Source of the DNA: JAQUVS01 sp964389735
Lineage (GTDB): Bacteria; Bacillota_I; Bacilli_A; RF39; UBA660
Assembly (NCBI GenBank): GCA_964389735.1
Contig: CAYMEJ010000047.1
Location: forward strand, 1-6,601
Length of the DNA: 6,601 bases
Reading direction: 5' to 3'
Part shown: piece after piece, positions 1 through 6,308 of the stretch
How positions within the stretch are numbered: the first letter of the stretch is position 1
Layout: every line of letters begins with the position of its first letter
The notes under the pieces: generated by a model
What the model saw: the letters and a program-made list of their open reading frames with translations, nothing else
What the model was told of the DNA's origin: nothing
The model's database searches: none
Position numbers and translations under genes: made by a program

Positions 1-785
1 CAATTGCTTTTAGAATATGTAAAGATGCATTTTGTGGGTCATTTAGTTTTTTATACGCTTTTGCAAAATTTAAGAACCCAAAAGAAAGAGCGTTATCTGG
101 TAAACTAACACCTGCTCAATCAAAAGATAAGACTCATAAAGAATTATTCCTTGTAGAAGGGGATTCTGCTGGTGGATCTGCTAAACAAGGTAGAGATAGA
201 AAATTCCAAGCAATATTACCATTACGTGGTAAAGTATTGAACTGTGAAAAGACAAGAATGGAAGAAATATTTAAAAATGAAGAAATAAATACAATGATAT
301 ATACAATTGGTGCTGGTGTAGGATCTGATTTTACTATAGAAGATGCAGAATACTCTAAAGTAATAATAATGACCGATGCCGATGATGATGGAGCACATAT
401 TCAATGTTTATTATTAACGTTCTTTTATAGATATATGAGACCTTTAATAGAAAATGGTAGACTTTTTATAGCACTTCCTCCTTTATTCTTAATTAAAGAT
501 GGTAAAGAAAAGAAATATGCTTATACTATTGAAGAAATGAGAGAAATGATTGGAGATAAGAAATGTGATATCCAACGTTATAAAGGTTTAGGTGAAATGA
601 ATGCTGATCAATTAGCAGAAACTACTATGAACCCTGGTACAAGAACTCTTATAAAAGTAAATATTGATGATGCGGTATTAGCAGAAAAAAGAGTAAGTGT
701 ACTAATGGGAGAAAAGGTAGAACCTAGAAAAGAATGGATAGAAGAAAATGTAGAATTTTCTTTGGAAGATAATTATCAAATATAG
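1..785 (+). CDS. parE: DNA topoisomerase IV subunit B (ParE), 3' part only
   Basis: ParE is the ATPase/TOPRIM subunit of topoisomerase IV, which with ParC unlinks daughter chromosomes in the cytoplasm. The 5' end is cut by the window; the reading frame begins at base 3 and gives about 260 codons. Seen here: LSGKLTPAQ (about 105-131), the TOPRIM glutamate motif LVEGDSAGGSAKQGRDRKFQ (150-209), ILPLRGKV, KNEEINT and TIGAGVG. The metal-binding aspartates are in MTDADDDGAHIQ (369-404), followed by LLLTFFYRYMRPL, QRYKGLGEMN (about 574-603), ETTMNPGTRTL and PRKEWIE near the end. GAHIQ together with the QRYKGLGEMN-ETTMNP version and the adjacent parC favours ParE over GyrB. The gene ends in tandem TAG TAG (783-788). 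Oddity: roughly the first 20 codons (3-68) are Phe/Cys-rich and do not resemble the basic Arg/Ala-rich helix expected upstream of LSGKLTPAQ. Confidence 0.95.
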   Translation, partial: IAFRICKDAFCGSFSFLYAFAKFKNPKERALSGKLTPAQSKDKTHKELFLVEGDSAGGSAKQGRDRKFQAILPLRGKVLNCEKTRMEEIFKNEEINTMIYTIGAGVGSDFTIEDAEYSKVIIMTDADDDGAHIQCLLLTFFYRYMRPLIENGRLFIALPPLFLIKDGKEKKYAYTIEEMREMIGDKKCDIQRYKGLGEMNADQLAETTMNPGTRTLIKVNIDDAVLAEKRVSVLMGEKVEPRKEWIEENVEFSLEDNYQI

Positions 786-790
786 TAGAA

Positions 791-796
791 AGAGGG
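791..796 (+). promoter_or_regulatory. Ribosome binding site for the 804 gene
   Basis: AGAGGG lies 7 nt before the ATG at 804 and pairs partly with the 16S anti-Shine-Dalgarno sequence. It supports ATG 804 as the start. The whole stretch AGAGGGTTGCAGT resembles the region just before the rsmD ATG at 5763. Confidence 0.55.
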
Positions 797-803
797 TTGC
801 AGT

Positions 804-1346
804 ATGGCCTTAAAACGTGATGATGCATACAACTTATTAAAGGAATTTAGTAAATATGGTGCAACTATTTATTATTTATTAGATATTAAGAAAATTGAAT
901 TAGATGATATTACATCAATTTTATATAAAGATACTTTAGAACAAGTAGCATTAGTATTTCCTAGTTTTATTAAAAAAATAGATGTAGATGATATTGATGA
1001 AGCTATTTCTAAGTATGAAATGGATTATACAAAGTTTGATTGTTTAAGTTCAATTATTAATAGAGATAATGATACACATCAACATTTAAAGGATACAATT
1101 GATATAGTTAATTTTGGAGATAAGATAGATGAATTAGTTAAAACTAGAATATATCATTCTGCTCTTAATGTTAAATATATGGGTTTAATATTAGAAAGAA
1201 TAAATAAGAGTAAAAGTAAAGCTTTTATTTCTGTTAGAGAAACAACTAATTTATATTTAGAAGTTTATAATAAATTAAGAATGGAAATTGAAGATAAGAT
1301 TAGTGATAATATAGATAATTATTATATTAGTAGTATTACAAATTAG
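804..1346 (+). CDS. Hypothetical protein between parE and parC (180 aa)
   Basis: I do not recognise this protein. It lies 18 nt after the parE stop and 15 nt before the parC start, so it is almost certainly co-transcribed with both. ATG 804 is chosen because AGAGGG precedes it at good spacing. The sequence looks soluble and mostly alpha-helical, with no signal peptide or membrane segment. It has an acidic helical middle (residues 27-75, with clusters such as IELDDI and KIDVDDIDEAI), a single Cys near residue 80, a His/Asp patch NRDNDTHQHLKD (86-97), a basic KTRIYHSALNVKYMGLILERINKSKSK stretch split around residue 126, and a helical C-terminus. No HExxH, Walker, zinc-ribbon or HTH motif is evident. 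Codon use matches its neighbours, so recent transfer is not indicated. Position suggests a link to topoisomerase IV or chromosome segregation, but that is inference from adjacency only. Confidence 0.85.
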   Translation: MALKRDDAYNLLKEFSKYGATIYYLLDIKKIELDDITSILYKDTLEQVALVFPSFIKKIDVDDIDEAISKYEMDYTKFDCLSSIINRDNDTHQHLKDTIDIVNFGDKIDELVKTRIYHSALNVKYMGLILERINKSKSKAFISVRETTNLYLEVYNKLRMEIEDKISDNIDNYYISSITN

Positions 1347-1361
1347 AAAGTAGTTGAGAAT

Positions 1362-3899
1362 ATGGCAAAGAAAAAAGTAACAGAAGAGGTAATTGATAAG
1401 ATATTTGAATATTCATTAGAAGAAATAATGGGCGAAAGATTTGGTCGTTATTCTAAGTATATTATTCAAGATAGAGCTATTCCTGATGTTAGAGATGGAT
1501 TAAAACCTGTTCAAAGAAGAATTCTTTATTCTATGTTTAAGGAAAAGAATACATATGATAGAGGATATAGAAAGAGTGCTAAAACTGTTGGGGATGTTAT
1601 AGGTAATTACCATCCACATGGAGATTCTTCTATATATGAAGCAATGGTTAGAATGAGCCAAGATTGGAAGTTAAAACATCCATATATTGATATGCATGGT
1701 AATAATGGTAGTATTGATGGTGATAGTCCGGCTGCTTATCGTTATACTGAAGCAAGACTTTCTAAAATAAGTAATGAATTATTAAAAGATATAGATAAGA
1801 ATACTATTATATTTGCACCTAACTTTGATGATACTACTTTGGAACCTACTGTATTACCTGCAAGGTTTCCTAATTTAATAGTTAATGGAACTACTGGTAT
1901 ATCTGCTGGATATGCTACTAATATTCCTCCTCATAATTTAGGAGAAATAATAGATGCTACTGTTAAGAGAATAGATAATCCTAATTGTAGACTTGAAACA
2001 ATTATGGATATTGTAAAAGGACCTGATTTTCCTACTGGTGGTATTGTAGAAGGAATAGATGGAATAAGAAGTGCATATGAAACTGGTAGAGGTAAAATAA
2101 TTGTTAGATCTAGAACTTATTTTGAAGAAGAAAAAGGTAAACAATTTGCACTTATTATTACTGAGATACCATATGAAGTAAATAAAGCTTTATTAGTTAG
2201 AAAAATAGATGAAATAAGAATAGATAAAAAATTAGATGGTATTTTAGAAGTAAGAGATGAATCTGATAGAGATGGATTAAGAATTGCTATTGATTTAAAG
2301 AAAGATGCTAATAAAGATGTAATATTTAATTATTTATTAAAAAATACCGATTTACAAATATCATATAATTTTAATATGATTGCAATAGATAATAGAAGAC
2401 CTAAGTTAATGGGTATCTTAGATATATTAGATGCTTATATAAGACATCAAAAAGAAGTAGTTACTAAGAGAACTCAATTTGATTTAGATCATGCTAAAGC
2501 AAGACTTCATATTGTTGAAGGGTTAATTAAATGTTTATCAATACTTGATGAAGTAATAAGAGTAATTAGAGCTAGTAAGAATAAAGTTGATGCTAAAGAA
2601 AATTTAGTAAAAGAATTTACTTTTACTGAAATACAAGCTGAAGCTATTGTAATATTACAATTATATAAATTAACTAATACTGATGTTACTTTATTAGAAG
2701 AAGAACTTGCTAATTTAAGAATAGTAGTAGCAGGACTTGAAAAGATTTTATCTGATCCTGAAGCATTAAAAGGTGTTATGAAGGATGAATTAAGAAGAGT
2801 TAAGAAAGAATTTGCTACTGAAAGAAAAACAGATATTAAAGATGAGATAACTGAAATAAAGATAGATGAAACTGAAATGATTCCTAAAGAGGATGTTATA
2901 GTATTAGTTACTAAAGATGGTTATGTAAAGAGAACTAGTTTTAGAAGTTATCAAGCATCTACTGATGAATCTAGTATGAAAGATAATGATTATATTTTAG
3001 GATTATTTGAACTTAATACATTAAATACTTTATTAATGTTTACTAATTTAGGTAATTATTTATATGTACCTGTACATACTATTCCAGATTTAAAATGGAA
3101 AGATTTAGGTAAACATATTTCTAATTTAATTAAACTTGAAGAAAAAGAAGAAATAATAAGTGTTATTCCAATAGTAGACTTTAATGAAAATAAATATATT
3201 ACTATGGTTACTAAAAATGGTATGATTAAACGTTCATTAATAAATGAATTCCAAGTATCTAGATATTCTAAACCAATAGTATGTATGAAATTAAAAGATG
3301 ACGATTTAGTAACAGATGCATTTATTACTAAATATAATAATATATTTATATCTACATATAATGGATATGGATTATGGTTTGATATTAGTGATGTTCCTCC
3401 TGTAGGGCTTAAAACTAGTGGTGTTAAAGCAATTAACTTAAAAGATGATTATGTAGTAAGTACTTCTAACTTTGATGCATTTAATCATGAATATTTAACT
3501 GTTATTACTAATAAAGGTACAGCTAAAAGAGTTAAGTTAAGTGAATTTGAAAAATCTTCACGTGCTAGAAGAGGACTTCTAGTACTTAGAGAAGTTAAAA
3601 CTAATCCATATAAAGTAATTAAATCTTTTGTAATCGATAGTAAAGATTATATAGGTATTAAAAATCCTGAAATTAATATAGTTAAGAATACTGAGATTGC
3701 TATTATGGATAGATATTCAACTGGTTCAAGTATTTCTAAACATGATATAAAAGATGCTTATAAATTACAAGAATTAAAGAAAAAGGATGAATTAATAGAA
3801 AAGATTGTTGTTAATGAAAACAAACCAAATGAGAAACCAAAAATATCTTTAAAAGAAATAGATGATAGATTAATGACAATAGATGATTTTCTAGATTAA
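1362..3899 (+). CDS. parC: DNA topoisomerase IV subunit A (ParC)
   Basis: ParC is the DNA breakage-reunion subunit of topoisomerase IV and partners with ParE to decatenate chromosomes. It is complete at 845 aa, normal for a Gram-positive ParC. N-terminal winged-helix/tower domain: QDRAIPDVRDGLKPVQRRIL (36-55), then the quinolone-determining region GNYHPHGDSSIYEAMVRM (81-98). Ser89, Asp88 and Glu93 align with E. coli ParC S80, D79 and E84, so the usual quinolone-resistance positions look unmutated. GNNGSIDGDSPAAYRYTEARL places the catalytic tyrosine at Tyr128. A coiled-coil tower and exit gate follow (about 360-490). The C-terminal beta-pinwheel spans about 509-780, with blades around VTKDGYVKRTSF, TNLGNYLYVPVH, VTKNGMIKRS and ITNKGTAKRVKLSEF. 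The QRRGGKG GyrA box is absent, which supports ParC rather than GyrA. The tail is charged and ends in DDFLD. The start at 1362 has only a weak upstream GAG, so translation may depend on coupling to the preceding gene 15 nt away. Confidence 0.97.
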   Translation: MAKKKVTEEVIDKIFEYSLEEIMGERFGRYSKYIIQDRAIPDVRDGLKPVQRRILYSMFKEKNTYDRGYRKSAKTVGDVIGNYHPHGDSSIYEAMVRMSQDWKLKHPYIDMHGNNGSIDGDSPAAYRYTEARLSKISNELLKDIDKNTIIFAPNFDDTTLEPTVLPARFPNLIVNGTTGISAGYATNIPPHNLGEIIDATVKRIDNPNCRLETIMDIVKGPDFPTGGIVEGIDGIRSAYETGRGKIIVRSRTYFEEEKGKQFALIITEIPYEVNKALLVRKIDEIRIDKKLDGILEVRDESDRDGLRIAIDLKKDANKDVIFNYLLKNTDLQISYNFNMIAIDNRRPKLMGILDILDAYIRHQKEVVTKRTQFDLDHAKARLHIVEGLIKCLSILDEVIRVIRASKNKVDAKENLVKEFTFTEIQAEAIVILQLYKLTNTDVTLLEEELANLRIVVAGLEKILSDPEALKGVMKDELRRVKKEFATERKTDIKDEITEIKIDETEMIPKEDVIVLVTKDGYVKRTSFRSYQASTDESSMKDNDYILGLFELNTLNTLLMFTNLGNYLYVPVHTIPDLKWKDLGKHISNLIKLEEKEEIISVIPIVDFNENKYITMVTKNGMIKRSLINEFQVSRYSKPIVCMKLKDDDLVTDAFITKYNNIFISTYNGYGLWFDISDVPPVGLKTSGVKAINLKDDYVVSTSNFDAFNHEYLTVITNKGTAKRVKLSEFEKSSRARRGLLVLREVKTNPYKVIKSFVIDSKDYIGIKNPEINIVKNTEIAIMDRYSTGSSISKHDIKDAYKLQELKKKDELIEKIVVNENKPNEKPKISLKEIDDRLMTIDDFLD

Positions 3900-3929
3900 A
3901 CAAAGAATAGTTTTATTCTTTGTTTTTTT
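3898..3929 (+). terminator. Rho-independent terminator after parC
   Basis: A 12-bp perfect stem, AAACAAAGAATA (3898-3909) with TATTCTTTGTTT (3914-3925), closes a 4-nt loop and runs into a T tract (3923-3929). The left arm starts inside the parC TAA stop, so the hairpin begins with no spacer after the gene. It should end the parE-804 gene-parC transcript. Confidence 0.88.
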
Positions 3930-3930
3930 A

Positions 3931-3939
3931 TGTTATAAT
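3931..3939 (+). promoter_or_regulatory. Extended -10 promoter for the metalloprotease-like gene
   Basis: TGTTATAAT (3931-3939) is a perfect TGnTATAAT extended -10 immediately after the terminator T tract. A 17-bp spacing would put the -35 at 3911-3916 (TTTTAT), which is poor and lies within the terminator hairpin; the extended -10 would compensate. Transcription would begin near 3946, leaving a short leader of about 20 nt. Confidence 0.65.
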
Positions 3940-3950
3940 ACATAACTATT

Positions 3951-3958
3951 AAGGAGGT
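3951..3958 (+). promoter_or_regulatory. Strong Shine-Dalgarno for the metalloprotease-like gene
   Basis: AAGGAGGT, 6 nt before ATG 3965, is the only near-perfect Shine-Dalgarno in the window. It fixes the start and suggests efficient translation. Confidence 0.85.
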
Positions 3959-3964
3959 ATATTT

Positions 3965-4798
3965 ATGACTAACTTTACAACTGATATAGATAATTTAAAA
4001 TCATTGAACTTTAATATTAATTATGAAAACATGTATAATTTACCTCCTTTTATTACTTTAACTAAAATAAGTGAAATATTAAATTCTAAGGAAATAGTAA
4101 AATATAATATTTGTATGAAAAAAATAGATAGTATTGATCTTGATAACATATTAAATGATTTCTTTTCTAATATGTTTAATGGTAGATATGATGAATTTAT
4201 TAAGGAATTAGAAAAGAAAACATTTATATCAGATAAAATAGATATGCCTGTTACTACAGTTATATATGATAGAGAAGGTAATCCAATAGATTATAATATT
4301 TTATTAGAAAGTTATAATACTATTGATGATGCTACTATAGCTATTCATGAATATACTCATGCTTTGATGTATAGAAACTTACCTGCATATGATTTTCCTT
4401 ATCATTATAATGAATTGTTTCCATATTTATTTAGGACTATTGCAGTAGGAGATAATTCTTCAGAAAATGATAAATTTAGTTATTATGATGCTCATGAATC
4501 TAATCAATTATGGTTACTTAAGAATGATATTAAAAGTTATTTTAATAATTTAAAAGAAAAAGATAATAGTAAAAGGATATATAAAGAACATAGAGTATAT
4601 GGTTATATTGTTGCAGATATGTATTCACTTTTATTATTTGATAGATATAAAGAAGATCCAAAGAAAATGAAATATTTAGTTAATAAAGTATTTAGAAATA
4701 AGACTGATATAAATACTTTATTAGAATATTATGGTGTTGGAATGAATAATCAAGGTATACAAGAAATAGAAGAAAAGGTTTTATCTTTAAAATATTAG
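3965..4798 (+). CDS. Putative compact zinc metallopeptidase, HEYTH motif (M3-like gluzincin)
   Basis: This 277-aa protein has no signal peptide or membrane helix and is probably cytoplasmic. TIAIHEYTHALMY (residues 124-136) contains an HExxH zinc site: His128 and His132 as ligands, Glu129 as catalytic base. NELFPYLFRTI follows, offering Glu150 as third ligand (HExxH-x17-E, a gluzincin-type spacing). Near the C-terminus, VYGYIVADMYSLLLFDRYKEDPKKM (211-235) followed by a short loop and LLEYYGVGM (252-260) resembles the end of oligoendopeptidase F/M3 peptidases, where a Tyr-rich helix helps form the active site. Full-length M3 enzymes are about 600 aa, so this would be a stripped-down relative; M3 spacing to the third ligand is usually longer (about 24-25), so membership is inferred. 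It has its own promoter and strong ribosome site between the parC terminator and ylbD. Substrate is unknown. Metallopeptidase fold is likely, the exact family uncertain. Confidence 0.7.
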   Translation: MTNFTTDIDNLKSLNFNINYENMYNLPPFITLTKISEILNSKEIVKYNICMKKIDSIDLDNILNDFFSNMFNGRYDEFIKELEKKTFISDKIDMPVTTVIYDREGNPIDYNILLESYNTIDDATIAIHEYTHALMYRNLPAYDFPYHYNELFPYLFRTIAVGDNSSENDKFSYYDAHESNQLWLLKNDIKSYFNNLKEKDNSKRIYKEHRVYGYIVADMYSLLLFDRYKEDPKKMKYLVNKVFRNKTDINTLLEYYGVGMNNQGIQEIEEKVLSLKY

Positions 4799-4841
4799 CA
4801 CATTTATTAATACTTATGCATAATATTTATTAGGTGATATT

Positions 4842-5210
4842 ATGTCTAAAGAAGATTTTAAAAGTTTTGTATCTAAGAATCCTAAGTTAATTACATATGT
4901 AAATAATAATACTATGACTTGGCAAAAGTTTTATGAAATATATGATTTATATGGAGAAAGTAATGATGCTTGGGATAAGTATTTAAAAGAAGAAACTACA
5001 ACTACTAAAACAACTTCTCAAGTAGGAGATACTTCTTTAAAAGAAATATTTAATATGATTAAAAATGTTGATGTAGATTCTGTTAAAAAAGGAATAGATG
5101 GGGTTCAAAAAGCAGTGGGATTACTTCAAGATATTGGTATGAATAAAAGAACAAATAATTTTAATAATGCATATAATCCTAGACCTATGTATAGGAGATT
5201 TGAAGATTAA
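4842..5210 (+). CDS. ylbD: YlbD-like putative coat protein
   Basis: This 122-aa protein resembles Bacillus YlbD, a small protein annotated as a putative spore coat component. Evidence: the N-terminal FKSFVSKNPKLI (6-17), MTWQKFYEIYDLYGE (25-39) and a Trp in DAWDKYL match the family's FK.FV..HPKLI...R....TW..LYE.W.LLGE..W pattern. The C-terminal half has helices ending in VQKAVGLLQDIGM and a Pro/Arg tail (RPMYRRFED), also like YlbD. A Thr-rich linker, EETTTTKTT (50-58), separates the halves. AGGTGAT (4832-4838) is a plausible ribosome site; a weak TGCATAAT (4817-4824) could be a promoter but has no -35. No terminator separates it from the preceding gene, so read-through is possible. It overlaps ylbE by one base (TAATG), indicating translational coupling. 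The following ylbE, ylbF and rsmD reinforce the identification. Confidence 0.78.
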   Translation: MSKEDFKSFVSKNPKLITYVNNNTMTWQKFYEIYDLYGESNDAWDKYLKEETTTTKTTSQVGDTSLKEIFNMIKNVDVDSVKKGIDGVQKAVGLLQDIGMNKRTNNFNNAYNPRPMYRRFED

Positions 5211-5431
5211 TGAGAGTAGATGTTCAATATAGAATAAAAAATAATTTTTATTTAAATGAATATTTAAAAAGACATTCTTATTGGTATAAAGAATTAAATA
5301 GAAATCCATTAAGTATATATGAAATAGAAGAAGAAATGAAAAAAGAATATAAATTAAATCCTGAAGATAAGGTAAGGGATTTTTCTAAAAAAATAGAAAT
5401 GCTTAGTTCTTTTATAGATATATTGAATTAG
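5210..5431 (+). CDS. ylbE: YlbE-like protein
   Basis: This 73-aa protein matches the small YlbE-like family of Bacilli, whose function is unknown. Seen: MRVDVQYRIKNN at the N-terminus, YLKRHSYWYKELNRNPLSI (residues 18-36) carrying the family's YWY...RNP signature, a charged middle, and VRDFSKKIEMLSSFIDIL at the end, comparable to the FS..++M.S.... helix of YlbE. Family length is about 75-80 aa, so it is full length. ATG 5210 shares its A with the ylbD TAA stop; AGGAG (5193-5197) lies 12 nt upstream within ylbD, somewhat distant, consistent with coupled translation. Confidence 0.8.
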   Translation: MRVDVQYRIKNNFYLNEYLKRHSYWYKELNRNPLSIYEIEEEMKKEYKLNPEDKVRDFSKKIEMLSSFIDILN

Positions 5432-5434
5432 ATT

Positions 5435-5443
5435 TGATATAAT
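5435..5443 (+). promoter_or_regulatory. Putative internal extended -10 promoter before ylbF
   Basis: TGATATAAT (5435-5443) is a perfect extended -10 in the 27-nt gap between ylbE and ylbF. No good -35 lies at 16-18 bp. The ylbF ribosome site GGTGAT (5450-5455) follows closely. It could give ylbF-rsmD transcription independent of ylbD-ylbE, although AT-rich sequence makes chance matches common. Confidence 0.45.
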
Positions 5444-5458
5444 TTAGATGGTGATAAT

Positions 5459-5776
5459 ATGAATATAGAATTAATTGAAGAAATAGATAAATTAATAAAT
5501 GTACTTGATAATAGTGATTTAATTAAGAGATTAGATATAGTAAAAGAAAATATTTATAAAGATGAAGAATTAAAGAAAGATTTAGATGAAATAAAGAAGT
5601 ATAGTGATAATATCTATTCAAATGAATATAAAGAATTAAATAAGAAGTTATTTTTAAATGATAATTATAAAGAGTTTAAAAAAATAGAAGCTGATGTTAA
5701 TTTTTTAATATTAAATATTAATAGTAAATTAAAAAGCATAATTGATGAAAAGAGTTGCAGTGATGAGAGTTATTAG
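5459..5776 (+). CDS. ylbF: YlbF/YmcA-family (Com_YlbF) protein, short form
   Basis: In Bacillus subtilis YlbF acts with YmcA and YaaT in a complex that affects mRNA maturation by RNase Y, competence, biofilm formation and sporulation. This 105-aa protein is entirely helical and highly charged. It fits the Com_YlbF core: DKLINVLDNSDLIKRL (10-25), a central DEELKKDLDEIKKYSDNIY stretch (35-53), LNKKLFLNDNYKEFKKIEADVN (60-81) resembling the family's LN....V..FK.AE..., and a closing helix. The order ylbD-ylbE-ylbF-rsmD supports the call more strongly than sequence alone. It is shorter than B. subtilis YlbF (about 149 aa) and lacks the cysteine-containing C-terminal tail; only Cys100 remains. The 3' end overlaps the start of rsmD by 14 nt. 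It could instead be a YmcA-like paralogue. Confidence 0.7.
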   Translation: MNIELIEEIDKLINVLDNSDLIKRLDIVKENIYKDEELKKDLDEIKKYSDNIYSNEYKELNKKLFLNDNYKEFKKIEADVNFLILNINSKLKSIIDEKSCSDESY

Positions 5777-6308
5777 TGGTAATTTAAAAGGTAGAGAAAT
5801 ACTTGGATATAATTTAGATGGTACTAGACCTACACAGGATAGAGTTAAAGAAAGTATATTTTCTTCTATTCAAAATTATATAAGAGAACGTACTATATTA
5901 GATTTATTTGCAGGTTCTGGTAATTTAGGTATTGAAGCTATAAGTAACGGTGGAGAATACTGTTATTTTGTAGATAAGAGTATTGATGCAGTTAATGTAA
6001 TTAATAAGAATATAAAGAATTTTTCTATTGATAATGCTAAAGTATTAAATTGTGATTATAAGAAGGCTTTAAATTACTTTATAGATAATAATATTAAATT
6101 TGATTTAGTATTTATTGATCCACCATATAAATATATGTTTATTGAAGATATATTAATGTTTTTAGTAGATAATAATTTATTAAATGAAGATGCTTTAGTA
6201 GTATGTGAATATGAAAATGGATTAGAATTAAATGAATATAAGAATTTATATTTAGATAAAGAAAAAAAGTATGGATATAAATTTGTAAAAATTTTTAAGA
6301 CAAAGTAA
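5763..6308 (+). CDS. rsmD: 16S rRNA (guanine(966)-N2)-methyltransferase RsmD
   Basis: RsmD (YlbH in Bacillus) uses S-adenosylmethionine to methylate N2 of G966 in 16S rRNA during 30S assembly. The 181-aa product starts MRVISGNLKGREI, the classic RsmD N-terminus, followed by GTRPTQDRVKESIFSSI (20-36). The SAM-binding motif I is ILDLFAGSGNLGIEA (45-59), the motif II acidic end is YFVDKS (68-73), and the catalytic DPPY motif is FIDPPY (117-122). The ATG at 5763 is chosen because it begins exactly at the family's MRVISG and has AGAG 8 nt upstream. In-frame TTG 5742, ATG 5745 and GTG 5760 would add residues not seen in the family, and the first two lack a ribosome site. The start lies inside ylbF, so translation is probably coupled. 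The stop codon lies in the terminator stem. Confidence 0.95.
   Translation: MRVISGNLKGREILGYNLDGTRPTQDRVKESIFSSIQNYIRERTILDLFAGSGNLGIEAISNGGEYCYFVDKSIDAVNVINKNIKNFSIDNAKVLNCDYKKALNYFIDNNIKFDLVFIDPPYKYMFIEDILMFLVDNNLLNEDALVVCEYENGLELNEYKNLYLDKEKKYGYKFVKIFKTK

Noticed and set aside
1..113. A genuine minus-strand gene at the left edge
   Set aside because: The minus frame extends under conserved ParE codons up to a stop near 113 and has no start codon or ribosome site there. Only the first ~70 bases look odd, which a junction explains better.
222..404. Open frame on the minus strand inside parE
   Set aside because: It is antisense to the highly conserved TOPRIM region, is rich in Tyr/Phe/Ile/Cys as expected for a shadow frame, and has no ribosome site.
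1938..2144. Open frame on the minus strand inside parC
   Set aside because: Composition (Ser/Phe/Tyr/Ile runs) is that of an antisense shadow of conserved ParC codons.
1362..3899. GyrA/GyrB instead of ParC/ParE
   Set aside because: The QRRGGKG GyrA box is missing, the C-terminal domain and GNNGSIDGD motif match Gram-positive ParC, and ParE has GAHIQ and ETTMNP.
5121..5309. Open frame on the minus strand across the ylbD-ylbE junction
   Set aside because: It opposes two genes with family matches and a coupled TAATG junction, and has no supporting signals.
5742..5762. Upstream TTG/ATG/GTG starts for rsmD
   Set aside because: They would add up to seven residues before the conserved MRVISG start, and the TTG and first ATG lack a ribosome site.
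3965..6308. Metalloprotease plus ylb genes as a new defence or toxin-antitoxin system
   Set aside because: The ylb-rsmD genes are conserved housekeeping-type neighbours, composition is uniform, and no mobile-element or defence domains are present.
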